Notes under the pieces: model-generated
What the model was told of the DNA's origin: nothing
Seen by the model: the letters and a program-made list of their open reading frames with translations, nothing else
Databases searched by the model: none
Position numbers and translations under genes: made by a program
In this document: piece by piece, positions 46,410-57,268 of the stretch
Position numbering within the stretch: position 1 is the first letter of the stretch
Layout: each line of letters begins with the position of its first letter
From: Bryum argenteum
Taxonomy: Eukaryota; Streptophyta; Bryopsida; Bryales; Bryaceae
Direction: 5' to 3'
NCBI GenBank assembly: GCA_037043015.1
Contig: CM073322.1
Location: forward strand, 31,615,864 to 31,679,863
Length of the DNA: 64,000 bases

Positions 46410-49059
46410 CTGCAGACTCCCGCTCTCAAACCTCACAAGCAACGAAATCACCAGAGTACACCACAACACTCCCTTATCATATCTACGCCAATTGATCGAA
46501 TGCTGTTGCAAAAACTTCTAACTGCCAAAGTCCAACCCAAGATAATCCAATGTCCTCGATGCCGGCGCCACAAACGGTTATCAATTATCATGAATCAGGA
46601 TTGACGAGAGTTTAATACAGCACTGAACTGAATGGCGCTTCGTGGACGTACACAGTCTCTGCTGAGCTCTGTTTGCAACTTACAACGGCTCTGGGATACC
46701 GGCACCTGCTAACTGCAAATGTCGAAGAGCGGATACAAATAGGGAAGGATGGAAATGGGAGGGACTAAGAATGCTGGCGGAAGAGGTAAAATCTGGTGGT
46801 GAGTCTCGCCATCACGTGCATAGGACACTGCCTGGGCAGCGGGAGCGGCGGGCACGGCAACGGGGTCATCACTCAACAGTACAGTACAGGAGCGCAGTAA
46901 TGACAAGCCCTGGTTTCGCTCATCGTTTACCTGGGGCAATCTCTAGGCACTTAGATTCACTGACGTAGTGGCATTCATCGCCAGTAAGGGTAACATTCAC
47001 ATGATGCTTAATCATTGAGTGGTGGATTTAGCTCCCATTTTATGGCATTTCATGCATTTTGTTACGGGGGAGTCGTGGTAATTAAGCTGCCCCACTGCAC
47101 GCGCAACAGTTGCAGAGCAGCAAGTCAGCAAGCGGCACGCCCCCGTCAGGCGGTGAAGGCGAGTGTCACCCTTAAGAATAACATAAATGGGAGCATTTAC
47201 CCTTCAGTAAGTGGCCTGCTTTGCTTGCGTGCTGCCTTCCTTTCATGAGCGGGCTCCATTAGGGGTTTTGGTTGTTGGCTTGCTCTATGAAACATGGCTT
47301 CTCCGTGCCAATGCAATGTGAGCAAGTGTAAGACTTTCCATTTTCGTGGTAATTGCGACATGGCTGCCGCTCAACGGAGCTGTCTGTTCCAGATACTCAG
47401 ATCAACTACATCAAAATGTGAATCTTCACAAATGCAGCTGAATTACATCAAAGTTCCGTTGTATTTTGAATGTTGCCGAAGGTAGAATCGCCTGCAAGCA
47501 GACATCCCCATGACCTATCAGCCTAGATTCCTAGATACTTGCCTACTTCTTAGGTCTCACCATCTTGGAAGTTGGAATCTACCTCATGTTGAACTTACTC
47601 AAAGTAGAGTGATCACTTTTATGTTGGGTTATACTAGTGGCTTCTAAGATTTGTATTAGTTTTCTACCTTATGTGTTTTCTGATACCACAAGAAGTTTGT
47701 CATTTTTAATTTGCTAAATGCTTGTAAATAGTAAGTCACACATTCAATTATTGCAAGTATAGTGAATGCCTTTATTAGGTGTTCCTACCTTTCTTGGTGC
47801 ACCCAAATCTTCCACCCGTACTGCTTACTTATTGAATTACCCTAGGTAGGTGTAGGTAAGTGACTGTAGACCATGCATATGTTCAGCTATTCAAATTTAG
47901 TAGGATAATCAAAGGCATGTTTAGAAGATCCAATTGTTTGGATGTGACAATTAGTGTGCACCATGTCCAAAGAATTTTTCTGGGGAGTGGTCAATCCAAG
48001 GGTTATGCTGAGATTGCATGAAATAATCCACAAGACAATGAGTCTACATTAGCTACGCGCTCTTGACATTTATAGAAAAATGATTGTGGCACTAAGACTC
48101 AATCTGAAATTCTCAATGGTGCTTAGAAGTGAATATCTGATGTGCATGCCTTGAAAAACTACAAAGCAAGTCTTTAAGCCAGTTGATTGCACTTTGGGTC
48201 TACCTTCTCAAAAGTAATTTCATACGTCGTATATTATTCCACACTAGAATCCTTGTAGATCATCCTTAAAGAATGGGGCGAGTAATGTAACTAAGTATCA
48301 ACAAAAAGCTACTTGTTTAAATACAAACTTCCTTTCAAAGTAGACTCCAAGGAACAGACGAGAAGACGTGCAATTACGCAAAAAACACAATATATTGGCC
48401 GTAGCCACACGCTCCAAACTTTAAAAGTTAAGGTTAAGCATATTTCTCAAATTTTTAGTTTTTATGAACTCAAAAAGCAAGACAATAGGCTCCAACGCCA
48501 ACACATATATAATATTTTAAAAACTTGTACATACGCAAAAACACACCTCTATCTATATAACAGACTCTTTAAAACTTGGAAATTATATTTGGAAATTAAA
48601 ACTTGCAAGTAGGGTTGGTGCTAACATGGCACTGCATATGTATAGCCATGTGACGTGGCACACCATGGGAAGGAAATCCTTTACCTCCCCTATGCCACAT
48701 GGCATTGCATGGAGTTTTTGCCGAAGTAGGGATTCGGACGGGGTCTCCACCAATCTACTAGATGGCTTTACAAGGTCACGCAAGAATCATCAACCTAGTG
48801 ATGATCACACATGTTCATATAGATGAGAGGATGGTTATAAGTAAATAGTCTCTTTTATAATCAAGAGAGTATAGAGCCCTCTTTAGTATAATTACTATCT
48901 TTTGAGTTTTGACTATACGAGGCCACGAGAGAGCACACCACTGATCAAATCTGGTGTGCTCCCCTACTATATGGAATTGTCTTTCTTACTAGTGATTTCA
49001 CTAATAGAAAGGTGATCTCATTAAACCATTTGAGTATCATCATATTGGCAATTTACAGC
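46410..49059. other. No gene supported
   Basis: The first 150 bases are presumably the leader of the 46402 gene. The rest has no frame with recognisable content. Near 48640-48730 is an imperfect inverted pair around GCCATGTGACGTGGCACACC / CTATGCCACATGGCATTGC, and GGTGGAGACCCCGTCCGAATCCC on the minus strand looks faintly tRNA-like, but neither is strong enough to call. Confidence 0.4.
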
Positions 49060-49062
49060 CAA

Positions 49063-49203
49063 CACTAGTAGAAAAGTGCCTTGGGTATACCACACGAGTA
49101 TACCCTAGGGTGAAAATCAAAATCCAAGGTCGGTGTAAAGTGCCACTAAGGGTGTACTCGTTGGTGTAGTGGCTAGTATACTTGAGCCACTTTTCAACTA
49201 GTG
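49063..49203. mobile_element. CACTA-type MITE, 141 bp, CAA target duplication
   Basis: Left end CACTAGTAGAAAAGTGCC and right end (reverse complement) CACTAGTTGAAAAGTGGC are inverted repeats. Direct CAA triplets at 49060-49062 and 49204-49206 are the 3-bp duplication typical of CACTA elements. Non-coding. Confidence 0.85.
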
Positions 49204-49429
49204 CAAGCTATTATACTTAAAACCACCTATTCAATAGTGCTTCGAATTTTCAACAATGACAAACACAAAGTTACAAACCATGTGAGTAGCCAATTCTTCA
49301 CGTATTTCCAAAGAAAAGGAAAATATACTCGATATGTTGTAATCATTCTCCATCTAGACGTTGAATATAAACTTCAACTGAAACTCATTTTGTCTTCATG
49401 TATAGATGACACATACTACTAGGTTTCAT

Positions 49430-50347
49430 CACGACGAACTACGGCAAGATCGTAGCTAAATACACGGAGCCTGTCCGAATTTGGTCCCCCAAAATCGTCG
49501 TTTTCATTACAGGCGTACGTAGTAATTTAGCAAGCTACGTTGGGGTGTAGCATCCGTTACGATATACAACCCTGCTGGGTACTGCTCGTTAACATAACGG
49601 AATATACTAAACGTAGCAAGAATTATCTTCCCATATGTCCGTATTTTCGGAACTGATGAGCAAACCTCGTTCTTATCATGGATCCGTTATCCCTTTTTGT
49701 TACATTCGCCCACGAAAACTTACCTAGGAGCTTCTATCCCTAAACTTATAAAACCGCGACACAAAATATGGATTTGCTGTATTTTCGCATACTTTCTAAA
49801 GGTGTTTCCATATGATATCCCCATATATGTATCTGAATCGAAGGGTACCAATTTCAAACCCAAATTTATCATTTACCTCTCCCAGCTACTACCCCATTCT
49901 GTAGTTTAACTACTAACTGAATTTGGCATCTACATATGAGGTGAAATTATATTTTTCCCATCTGTAGTCAGAAGTCCGGCTGAAAATTACTATCAAACTT
50001 GCTTTCCGGATGAGTAGGTAGGTAACACAGAGTTAACTCAATTTAAAATGCAGGGGTAACTCTAAAATTGCACCGTCTCAACCTGCACCCCTTTCCCCCA
50101 CTGGACACGTGTATTTACATTTCATGTAAGGATGACGCATAGAGTTGAAAAGCGGCGCACTAAGGGAATTGGAGGGAACGTCGCGTTCCCCGGAAATTGA
50201 GCTGTTCTCCACGAACGTAGTGCCAACGTAGCTCCGGAGAGCGGGTTTTCGGCATTTTCGCAAACGTAGCCCGGAACATCCGTAACATAGCAAAAACCAG
50301 AAATGTAGCTGAAAAAACGTAGCTACCAGGGCAGTATTCTTGTAGTG
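49430..50347. mobile_element. CACTA-related fragment, right terminus only
   Basis: The right end (reverse complement) reads CACTACAAGAATACTGCCCT, a standard CACTA terminus, and the inside holds many short ACGTAGC / GCTACGT motifs in both orientations (49455-49560 and 50205-50335), as subterminal transposase-binding repeats do. I could not fix a matching left terminus; the ACGTAGC-type motifs start near 49450. The middle (49600-50100) has no transposase coding. Left limit is therefore approximate. Confidence 0.5.
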
Positions 50348-50349
50348 AC

Positions 50350-51342
50350 AATCCACACTAAATATCAAAAGAATCAATATTTCCATTTTCCATTGTCACC
50401 AATTGACAATGATGTGATTGGTTCTCACAATTACAAAATTACATCCATAATTTACATTCGATGTTATTGTTTGTAAATGGTGTATCTTAGTCTTAATCCT
50501 TAACTATCCTTAAAAGCCAATTTGGCTTTTTGTTGTTTCTAGCACGATAGGTGTAGGTGTTAAAATCAATTATTATGCCTAAGATTATTACTAGGTGAAG
50601 GTGTTATAATCAATTATTATGCCTAAGACTATTACTCAGTGTTCCCTATACTACAAGGTGTGTGTGAAAAAGTTTCAAAGTCAAATTCCAAATTTAGAGT
50701 TTTTGATGCAATTATTGGTTTTCACTCCCTAGGTGGGTAGAAAAAATAATAAATAAAATAAAATAGATTTTTTTAAAAAAATTATTGTATTTTTATTTTC
50801 ATTTTTGAAATATGTTTATAACCAAATCACTGTTTGAGTTCCACATGGCCCTAACTCAAATCGCTTACCAATTCTACAAGGCAACCCATAAACTTTATGA
50901 GAGAAACCTTTAATTTTTCTTAAAATATCAGTAAAGAATTCTACACAATCTTGGATGTAACTATCTTGTTCATGATAAACATTCAACGGTCACTAAAACC
51001 AGTGACTAAAAATAGGCTTATTCATAAGATCTTACATTTAGAATTCTAATTATAAGAATTCTAATTCGACTCACACTCCCCGCAGTACATACCGCAGTAC
51101 ATAGAGGTAGAAAATCATATTTTTGAGGTTTTAAGCAACAACTGTGTTAGTGTAATTACAAGCACAAGAAGTATACACAACTTAAGAGAGAAAGCACATT
51201 AAAGTAGCACAAAATTTGACTTCACCCTGTACAAGGTACAATAAGAATCGGCAAACAAAAGCAAAGGAATATTTTACAGAAAAAACCAATTCGACTTTGA
51301 AACTTCGAGCTTTTTGACCGGTTAAAAATCTTGAAATATACC
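50350..51342. other. Non-coding, dispersed repeat copy
   Basis: The interval 50640-51050 is diverged but collinear with 26340-26740. A short direct repeat, GGTGTTATAATCAATTATTATGCC-like, occurs at about 50551 and 50597. No gene seen. Confidence 0.5.
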
Positions 51343-51418
51343 CAAGTATCATATGGGTATCACATGGTTAATGCCCAACCAAAGTATCACATGGGTATCA
51401 CATGGTTATTGCCCACCT
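51343..51418. repeat. ~37-bp tandem duplication
   Basis: AAGTATCAYATGGGTATCAC followed by ATGGTTAWTGCCCAMC occurs twice in direct tandem, just upstream of the copia insertion. Confidence 0.75.
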
Positions 51419-51454
51419 AGAACCTAGGTGCCAATCTAAAATGTCGGATGATTA

Positions 51455-51736
51455 TGTTGTGGAAGCACTCGCACTTCTCCCGGGTTGACTTCCACCCACC
51501 CACCTTTTGCTTATCCAGAAGAATTTAGTTAGGGCCGTTAGCACATTGATGGAGCTTGCTTTACGGAGATCGTGGAGCCACGTGCCGTATCTGCACAGGG
51601 CGGCCGAGCCGCCACTTGCATTTACACTTTGTACCTACTTTCTCCAACTGGATTTAAGCTTCTTCTCCCGCCATTCGCGGGCTCTTCTTTTTCTCTTCCA
51701 TTCTGTTTTGCTTCGGAGCTCTCCCGGCTCCTAACA
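51455..51736 (+). repeat. 5' LTR
   Basis: 282 bp, TGTTGTGGAAGC...CTCCTAACA. By eye it is identical to the 3' LTR. It should hold the promoter for the genomic RNA; a TATA box was not clearly visible. Confidence 0.97.
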
Positions 51737-51752
51737 CGTTATCAGCACCGCA
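51737..51752 (+). promoter_or_regulatory. Primer binding site
   Basis: The sequence directly after the 5' LTR, CGTTATCAGCACCGC, resembles the TTATCAGCAC-type binding sites of plant copia elements primed by a tRNA fragment. The exact tRNA cannot be fixed from this alone. Confidence 0.6.
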
Positions 51753-52228
51753 AATTTTTTTTTCTTGAGCTATGCATATTCGAGTACCCGAATAGTTTTG
51801 TCACTGCAGAATGTTGTCACGATGATCGACAATGCGAGCCCAGTTACAGCAATCGAGGTCTAGCTAGAACCAGCCGTAGTTAGTTAAACTCAGCCGCCGT
51901 TCGTATAAACTCAATCGCCGTTAGTACGACTCAGCCGCCACAACAGTCCGGTTAGATCAGCGTTCGCCCTTGCTGAACCTCAGCCGCCTAGCCGTACCTG
52001 GGCCGTCACCGAAGCCAACGAGCTGCTCAGTCACGGCAGCCACCAAGCTGCTCCGTCCTTGCAGCCAACGACCTGCGCCGCCACTGCACCGTTACTTGCC
52101 CCCGAAACACCGAACTCCCTGACCGTAGATGACAGTTTAAACCGCAACATCGCAGACACAGCGTTGACAGCATCGACAGCCCCGATATTTCCGGCGAAGC
52201 AACTCAACCGCCGAACCTGCTGGACCTC
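51753..52228 (+). other. Retrotransposon leader
   Basis: Untranslated leader between the primer site and gag. It contains repeated CAGCCGCC / CTCAGCCG words at about 51890-52090. No gene. Confidence 0.5.
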
Positions 52229-55012
52229 ATGCTCAATCCCACAATCATGGCAACCATGCGCGAGACACGCACGCAAACACTGATGTTTGACCCGCTTGCG
52301 CCAGACGGCACAAACTTCCTCGAATGAAACAGCGATGTAACGACGTACCTGTGCGCGGAGGAGTTAGATGGTGCGCTGGATCGAGCCACAGCAGCCGAGA
52401 TGACTACGGCGTGGCGATACCAAGCGCTCATGCTCATCAAACGCCATCTTGATCCTTCACTTCGCCAACAGTACATCGAGTGTCAGGACCCTGCGGACCT
52501 CTGGCAACAGCTCCAAGAACGCTTCCGTCACGGTACGAGCTTACTACTCCCACAAGCTCGTAGTGAATGGATGAATCTACGCGTCCTGGACTTCCCTAAC
52601 ATGCAGGGATTCAACGCCGAACTTCACCGAATTGCCGCGCAACTCCGGATGTGTGGAGACCGTGTCACTGATGCGGAGCTAATCGACAAGACTCTATCCA
52701 CGTTCCCTCCGGCCACTGCGATCCTGTCACAACAATACAGGAACATGAGGTTCGCAACACACTCCGAACTCATGTCATACCTGCTGATGGCTGAGAAGCA
52801 GCAGGTGATCTTGCTCAAGAACGCGGAGTCCCGCCCCGCCCGCGAGATTCACAGTACCGAGCCAACACCGACGCCCCAGCCCGCAATTACTCCTGTGCCA
52901 GTGCCAGTTTGCGCCACCGCCACGACTACCATCGATCGCGAGACCCACAGCACGGAGGCCGCGAAGCGCAACCCGCGTGGACACGGCGGTCGAGGAGGAG
53001 GCCGCGGTCGTGACTCCCGAGGTGAGCACTATCGAAACTATTATCGTGACAACCGCAGGGACGGCCACCGGAGTGACAACCGTGATCGTGATTCAACCGA
53101 GAGGTACTCACATGACTCGAGGTCAAACTCTCAATATGAGAGAGATGGCCAGTCCAGTAGGTCATCAAAATCTGATCACGGTCCTGGTCCGTGTCATAAG
53201 TGCGGGCGTCACGGGCACTTTGCCCGGGAATGTCGCACCGCACCTTACTTCGTCGATATGTACCAAGAATTACGAAAACTAAAGGAGGAGAAGAGGGAGG
53301 TGCACACCCTCGATGCTCCCTCCTTTAGCAATGTCGACTTAGAGAATTATATGACACAGTTAAGTCCCGATATCGTGTCAGATCCGAGTGTTGCACTGCT
53401 TGATAGTGCATCTACTCACACAATCTTGAGGAGTCTGGTCTTCTTTGAGTCCTCATGTATGCGCGGACCCTGGCAAGAGTGCAAGGTAGTCACTATCGCC
53501 GGAAGCCGGAACTTCAAGTTCCGGGAGGGCCGGGCAATGATTGAATTGCCAGGGGGATTCCCCCTCGTATGTGACCGGGCCATGTATGCCCCAGACGCAC
53601 CCCGGAGCCTGATCAGCTACCGGGACTTGCGCAAAAACGGGATCCATATCTCCACCTCGGTGGAAGATAATGAAGGCACGGAGGTGCTAAAACTCCAACC
53701 CAAGACGGGCGCCCCAATAGAAGTGAGAGCGACTACGACGGGACTCTACCCACTTCAAGTGAAGGTGCCAACCTCGACCCAACTTGAGTGCCACTTCACT
53801 GCGTTGCCCAGGGCGCAACTTTGGCACCGGAGATTCGGTCATCCCGGCACCACCATACTACGCCGGATGTTGCCGATTCTCGAAGGTCACCCGTTGAACA
53901 CAAGCGATGCGGACAAGGCGCCAGACTGCGTTGCTTGCATCCAAGGCAAGTACTCCAAGCACCCAGCAAAGTGGAAGCTCCCCACTGAACTTCCACAACC
54001 GCTGGAGCGTCTACACGGGGACATCTGTGGACCGATCAACCCTCAATCGGGTCAGTTCTCATACTTCCTGGTCCTCGTAGATGCTTCTGGTAGCCACGCC
54101 GAGGTGTCTTTGTTGACAATTCGTAACATGGCGTTTCCCAAACTCCTAGCCATGCTCATTAAGTTTAGAGCACACTTCCCAGATAAACCAATAAAAACCT
54201 TGAGGATGGATAACGCCATGGAGTTCCGCTCACATTCCTTTGAGGACTATTGTACAGCGTCCGGAATCGCACTAACATACGCGGTTCCGTACGAACACAC
54301 ACAGAACGGCCTTGCTGAGGCCTACATTAAGAAGATTCAGCTAGTAGCCAGACCCTTGCTTATCCATGCTAATCTCCCTTCAACTATGTGGGGACATGCA
54401 GTCTTGCATGCCGCCACATTACTTAGGTTCCGCCCAATACTAATCAATTCTCAAACGCCCTTAGAACTAATCTCGGGACGAACTCCAAATGTAAGACACT
54501 TGCGTGTCTTTGGGTGCCAAGTATTCATACCGGCACCCGAACCTCAAGTCAAGACAATTAGCGTCCATCGAATTGAAGGTGTATACGTGGGCTTTGATAG
54601 CCCAAGTATCATCCGCTATTTAGACCCCAAAACCGGGGCCCTTCATAAGGCCCGGTTTGAGAATTGCCGCTTCATAGAACATGTTTTCCCCTCGGTTCCC
54701 AACCAAGGAGAAAACAAGCCTCTCCTCTTTCGTGCCACCCAGAGTTTCACAATGAACCCAGACCCTAGAACTGCAATTTCTGAGACTGAAGTCCAGAAAT
54801 TGCTCCAGCTTCAAAGTATTGCTAGTCGAGTGCCAGACGGATTTGACTCCGGTCCCAGAATCTTACGTAACCCCATCCCGGGCGCCGGAAATCCCAAACC
54901 GGCACCCGGAATGAAACCAGTCAAGGAAACAAACATCCCAGGTCCTAGTAATCCCAAGTCCTCAAAACAACCTAAGATACTCAAGGTACCTAAAGCACCC
55001 ATAGCAAAATGA
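52229..55012 (+). pseudogene. gag-pol: copia gag-protease-integrase, interrupted
   Basis: From ATG 52229 the frame meets TGA at 52325, where relatives have a conserved Trp, then is open to TGA at 55010. Gag part: helical region to about 52830, then Arg/Gly-rich tract and a CCHC knuckle CHKCGRHGHFARECR at 53192-53233. Protease: LLDSASTH at about 53399 (Asp-Ser-Ala in place of the usual Asp-Ser-Gly). Integrase: HRRFGHPG with a later CVACIQGK (HHCC zinc motif), then LHGDICGP, LRMDNAMEF and QNGLAEAYIK, giving the Asp-Asp-35-Glu triad; NAMEF replaces the common NGGEF. The product would be cut into capsid, protease and integrase. The 870-codon open part suggests little time since inactivation, or inactivation at a few sites only. 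Confidence 0.9.
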
Positions 55013-56903
55013 GCCAAGGTTACTAATGGTAGTGGTTCCCTCGAAAAACCAACTGATCCTCATTCACAGGTAGCACCCCAACCACCCACAGAGCTGCATT
55101 TTTCTCAACCTGAGGAATTGAACCTCACGTTAGGGCCCGATCACCCAGTTGAGGTGATGGGATCAAACTAAGGCCACTACACCCGATCCCATTGGAAGTC
55201 GGAAGTAGAGCACACTCCCGTAGTTCAAGTACCCATAGAACTAGAAGTTGAAGCATTCGTAACCCAACTAACATCTCTCGATAATGACCCTCTAACTCTT
55301 GAACACGCACAAAATCGGCCAGATTGGCCACAGTGGAAACTCGCGCTTGAAGCCGAGTACCACTCTCTTCGCAAGCGCGAGGTGTTCGGTTCCTTACGCA
55401 CAGATCTTAAGACCAAACCCATTGGTTACAAACTAGTATTCATAAGGAAACGCAATGAGCATGGGCAAGCGACACGATACAAAATACGATGTGTCGCCCA
55501 AGGCTTTAATCAAAGACCGGGAGTGGACTTTGACCATGCTTACTCTCCGGTCATGGATTGCTCTTCCTTTTGTTTCCTCCTTGCCCTAGCTGTGCAGATG
55601 ACTCTCACCACGAAGCTCCTCGATGTCGTGACCGCCTACCTCTACGGCGAGCTTGATGAGGAGATATTCATCAAGCCACCACCGCAGTTCTTGGACACAA
55701 CTCCAACACCCCTTGCGGGACTTCAGGTACAACGGCCTTCGCTTGTGCAAGGCGTTGTACGAGCTTAAACAAGCCGGGAGGGGGTGGTATCATCACCTCC
55801 GCCGTTTTTTAATTGAAAATGGCTTCACCTGCAACCAGGCACTCCCTTGCATATTCGCCCGGGCCGCACAGGGTGAGTTTGTCATTTTAGCTGTTTATGT
55901 CGATGACATAAACCTTGTTGGCTCACCAGACTTGTGCCAGGAAGTTGAGCAACTTCTCGTAGCCCGCTTCGAGATGAAGCTTCTCGGGCGAACAACATTC
56001 TGTCTAGGACTTCAGGTTCACCACTGCCCCGATGGCAGCATTCTCTTACACCAAGAGACGTACACGAAGAAGCTTCTCAAGAGCTTCAACATGGCGGAAT
56101 CGAACTCAGTGTCAGCACCAATGATAGGACGGAGCAAGACCGGCGACGATCCATACCGACCTTGCGAGGAGGAGGAGGACGAGGTCGATAAGACCAAGTA
56201 CCTCGCCGCGGTCGGTGCTATCTTGTACCTCGCCACGCACACACGCCCCGACATTGCCTTTGCGACGAGTGTTCTTGCTAGACACAGCAAGAAACCAGCT
56301 CAACGCCACTGGAACGCGGTTAAGCATTTGCTTAAGTACCTCCGCGGTACGGAGGACTTAGGCCTTCACTTCACGAAGACCGCCGACTCGAACATATCCG
56401 GTTATGCAGATGCAGGTTACAAGACCGATGAGACGATCGGCAAATCCCAGACTGGCTACATCTTCATCAAGTGCGGAGCTCCCATCTTGTGGCGCTCAAT
56501 GAAGCAGACCGTGACGGCCACTTCAACAAACCACGCCGAACTCATAGCACTTCATGAGGCGGCACGCGAAGCCGTGTGGCTCCGCACCATGGTGAGCTCG
56601 ATTTCTGAGATGTGCAGGTTCCAACAGACTACAGGAGCAACACTGATCTATAAGGACAACGCCGCAGCCGTTGCCCAAGTCGGCGCGGGCTTCATCAAGG
56701 CAGACAGAGTTAAACACATCAGCCCGACGCTCTTCGGCTACATGCAGGACTTGATCGAGAGCGACCAGGTGAAGGTGCACAAGATAGAGTCGGCCCGTAA
56801 CGTTTCCGACATTTTAACCAAGGCCCTGCCTGCTTACAAACACCGCCAGCTCGTTCGTGCCGCCGGCATGAGAACACTTCAAGAGCTCGAGTCTTCCACT
56901 TAG
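55013..56903 (+). pseudogene. gag-pol: copia reverse transcriptase and RNase H, interrupted
   Basis: Continues the same frame after the stop at 55010, with a further TAA at 55169, then is open 55382-55768 with RYKIRCVAQGFNQRPG and LDVVTAYLYGELDEEIF (reverse-transcriptase core). A 1-nt frame change at about 55710-55725 passes to the frame that is open to 56903: LCKALYELKQAGRGW, the catalytic YVDD at 55894-55905, RNase H text GYADAGYKTDETIG, TSTNHAELIALHEAAREAVW and IYKDNAAAVAQ. Polymerase and RNase H acidic residues are visible. The enzyme would copy element RNA to DNA inside virus-like particles; as it stands this copy cannot make it whole. Confidence 0.9.
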
Positions 56904-56977
56904 GTGCGAACGGGGAGAAACTCTTTTCTCCTCCCGAGACCTTCCGGGGAGGAGTTTTTAGTGAGTCTCCCTCGTTC

Positions 56978-56986
56978 GAGGAGGAG
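56978..56986 (+). promoter_or_regulatory. Polypurine tract
   Basis: GAGGAGGAG immediately before the 3' LTR, the expected primer for plus-strand DNA. A second purine block, GGGGAGGAG, is at 56946-56954. Confidence 0.8.
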
Positions 56987-57268
56987 TGTTGTGGAAGCAC
57001 TCGCACTTCTCCCGGGTTGACTTCCACCCACCCACCTTTTGCTTATCCAGAAGAATTTAGTTAGGGCCGTTAGCACATTGATGGAGCTTGCTTTACGGAG
57101 ATCGTGGAGCCACGTGCCGTATCTGCACAGGGCGGCCGAGCCGCCACTTGCATTTACACTTTGTACCTACTTTCTCCAACTGGATTTAAGCTTCTTCTCC
57201 CGCCATTCGCGGGCTCTTCTTTTTCTCTTCCATTCTGTTTTGCTTCGGAGCTCTCCCGGCTCCTAACA
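56987..57268 (+). repeat. 3' LTR
   Basis: 282 bp, same sequence as the 5' LTR, ending CTCCTAACA and followed by the GATTA duplication. Confidence 0.97.

Larger units (their letters stand above)
51455..57268 (+). mobile_element. Ty1/copia LTR retrotransposon, 5.8 kb, defective coding
   Basis: Complete element with identical 282-bp LTRs (51455-51736 and 56987-57268), TG...CA ends and an exact 5-bp target duplication GATTA at 51450-51454 and 57269-57273. Order of domains gag, protease, integrase, reverse transcriptase, RNase H defines the copia superfamily. Identical LTRs indicate recent insertion, since LTRs are made identical at integration. Yet gag-pol carries three in-frame stops and one frameshift, so the copy should depend on proteins from a relative. 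All neighbouring sequences at the site (37-bp duplication to the left) are unaffected. Confidence 0.97.

Noticed and set aside
48626-48790. Second tRNA-derived SINE or tRNA gene on the minus strand
   Set aside because: TAGTAGATTGGTGG and GTCCGAATCCC resemble A and B boxes but stand only about 10 nt apart, and no target duplication or tail was found.
51507-51734. 75-codon frame repeated at 57039-57266
   Set aside because: Both lie in the LTRs; the identity simply reflects the two LTR copies.
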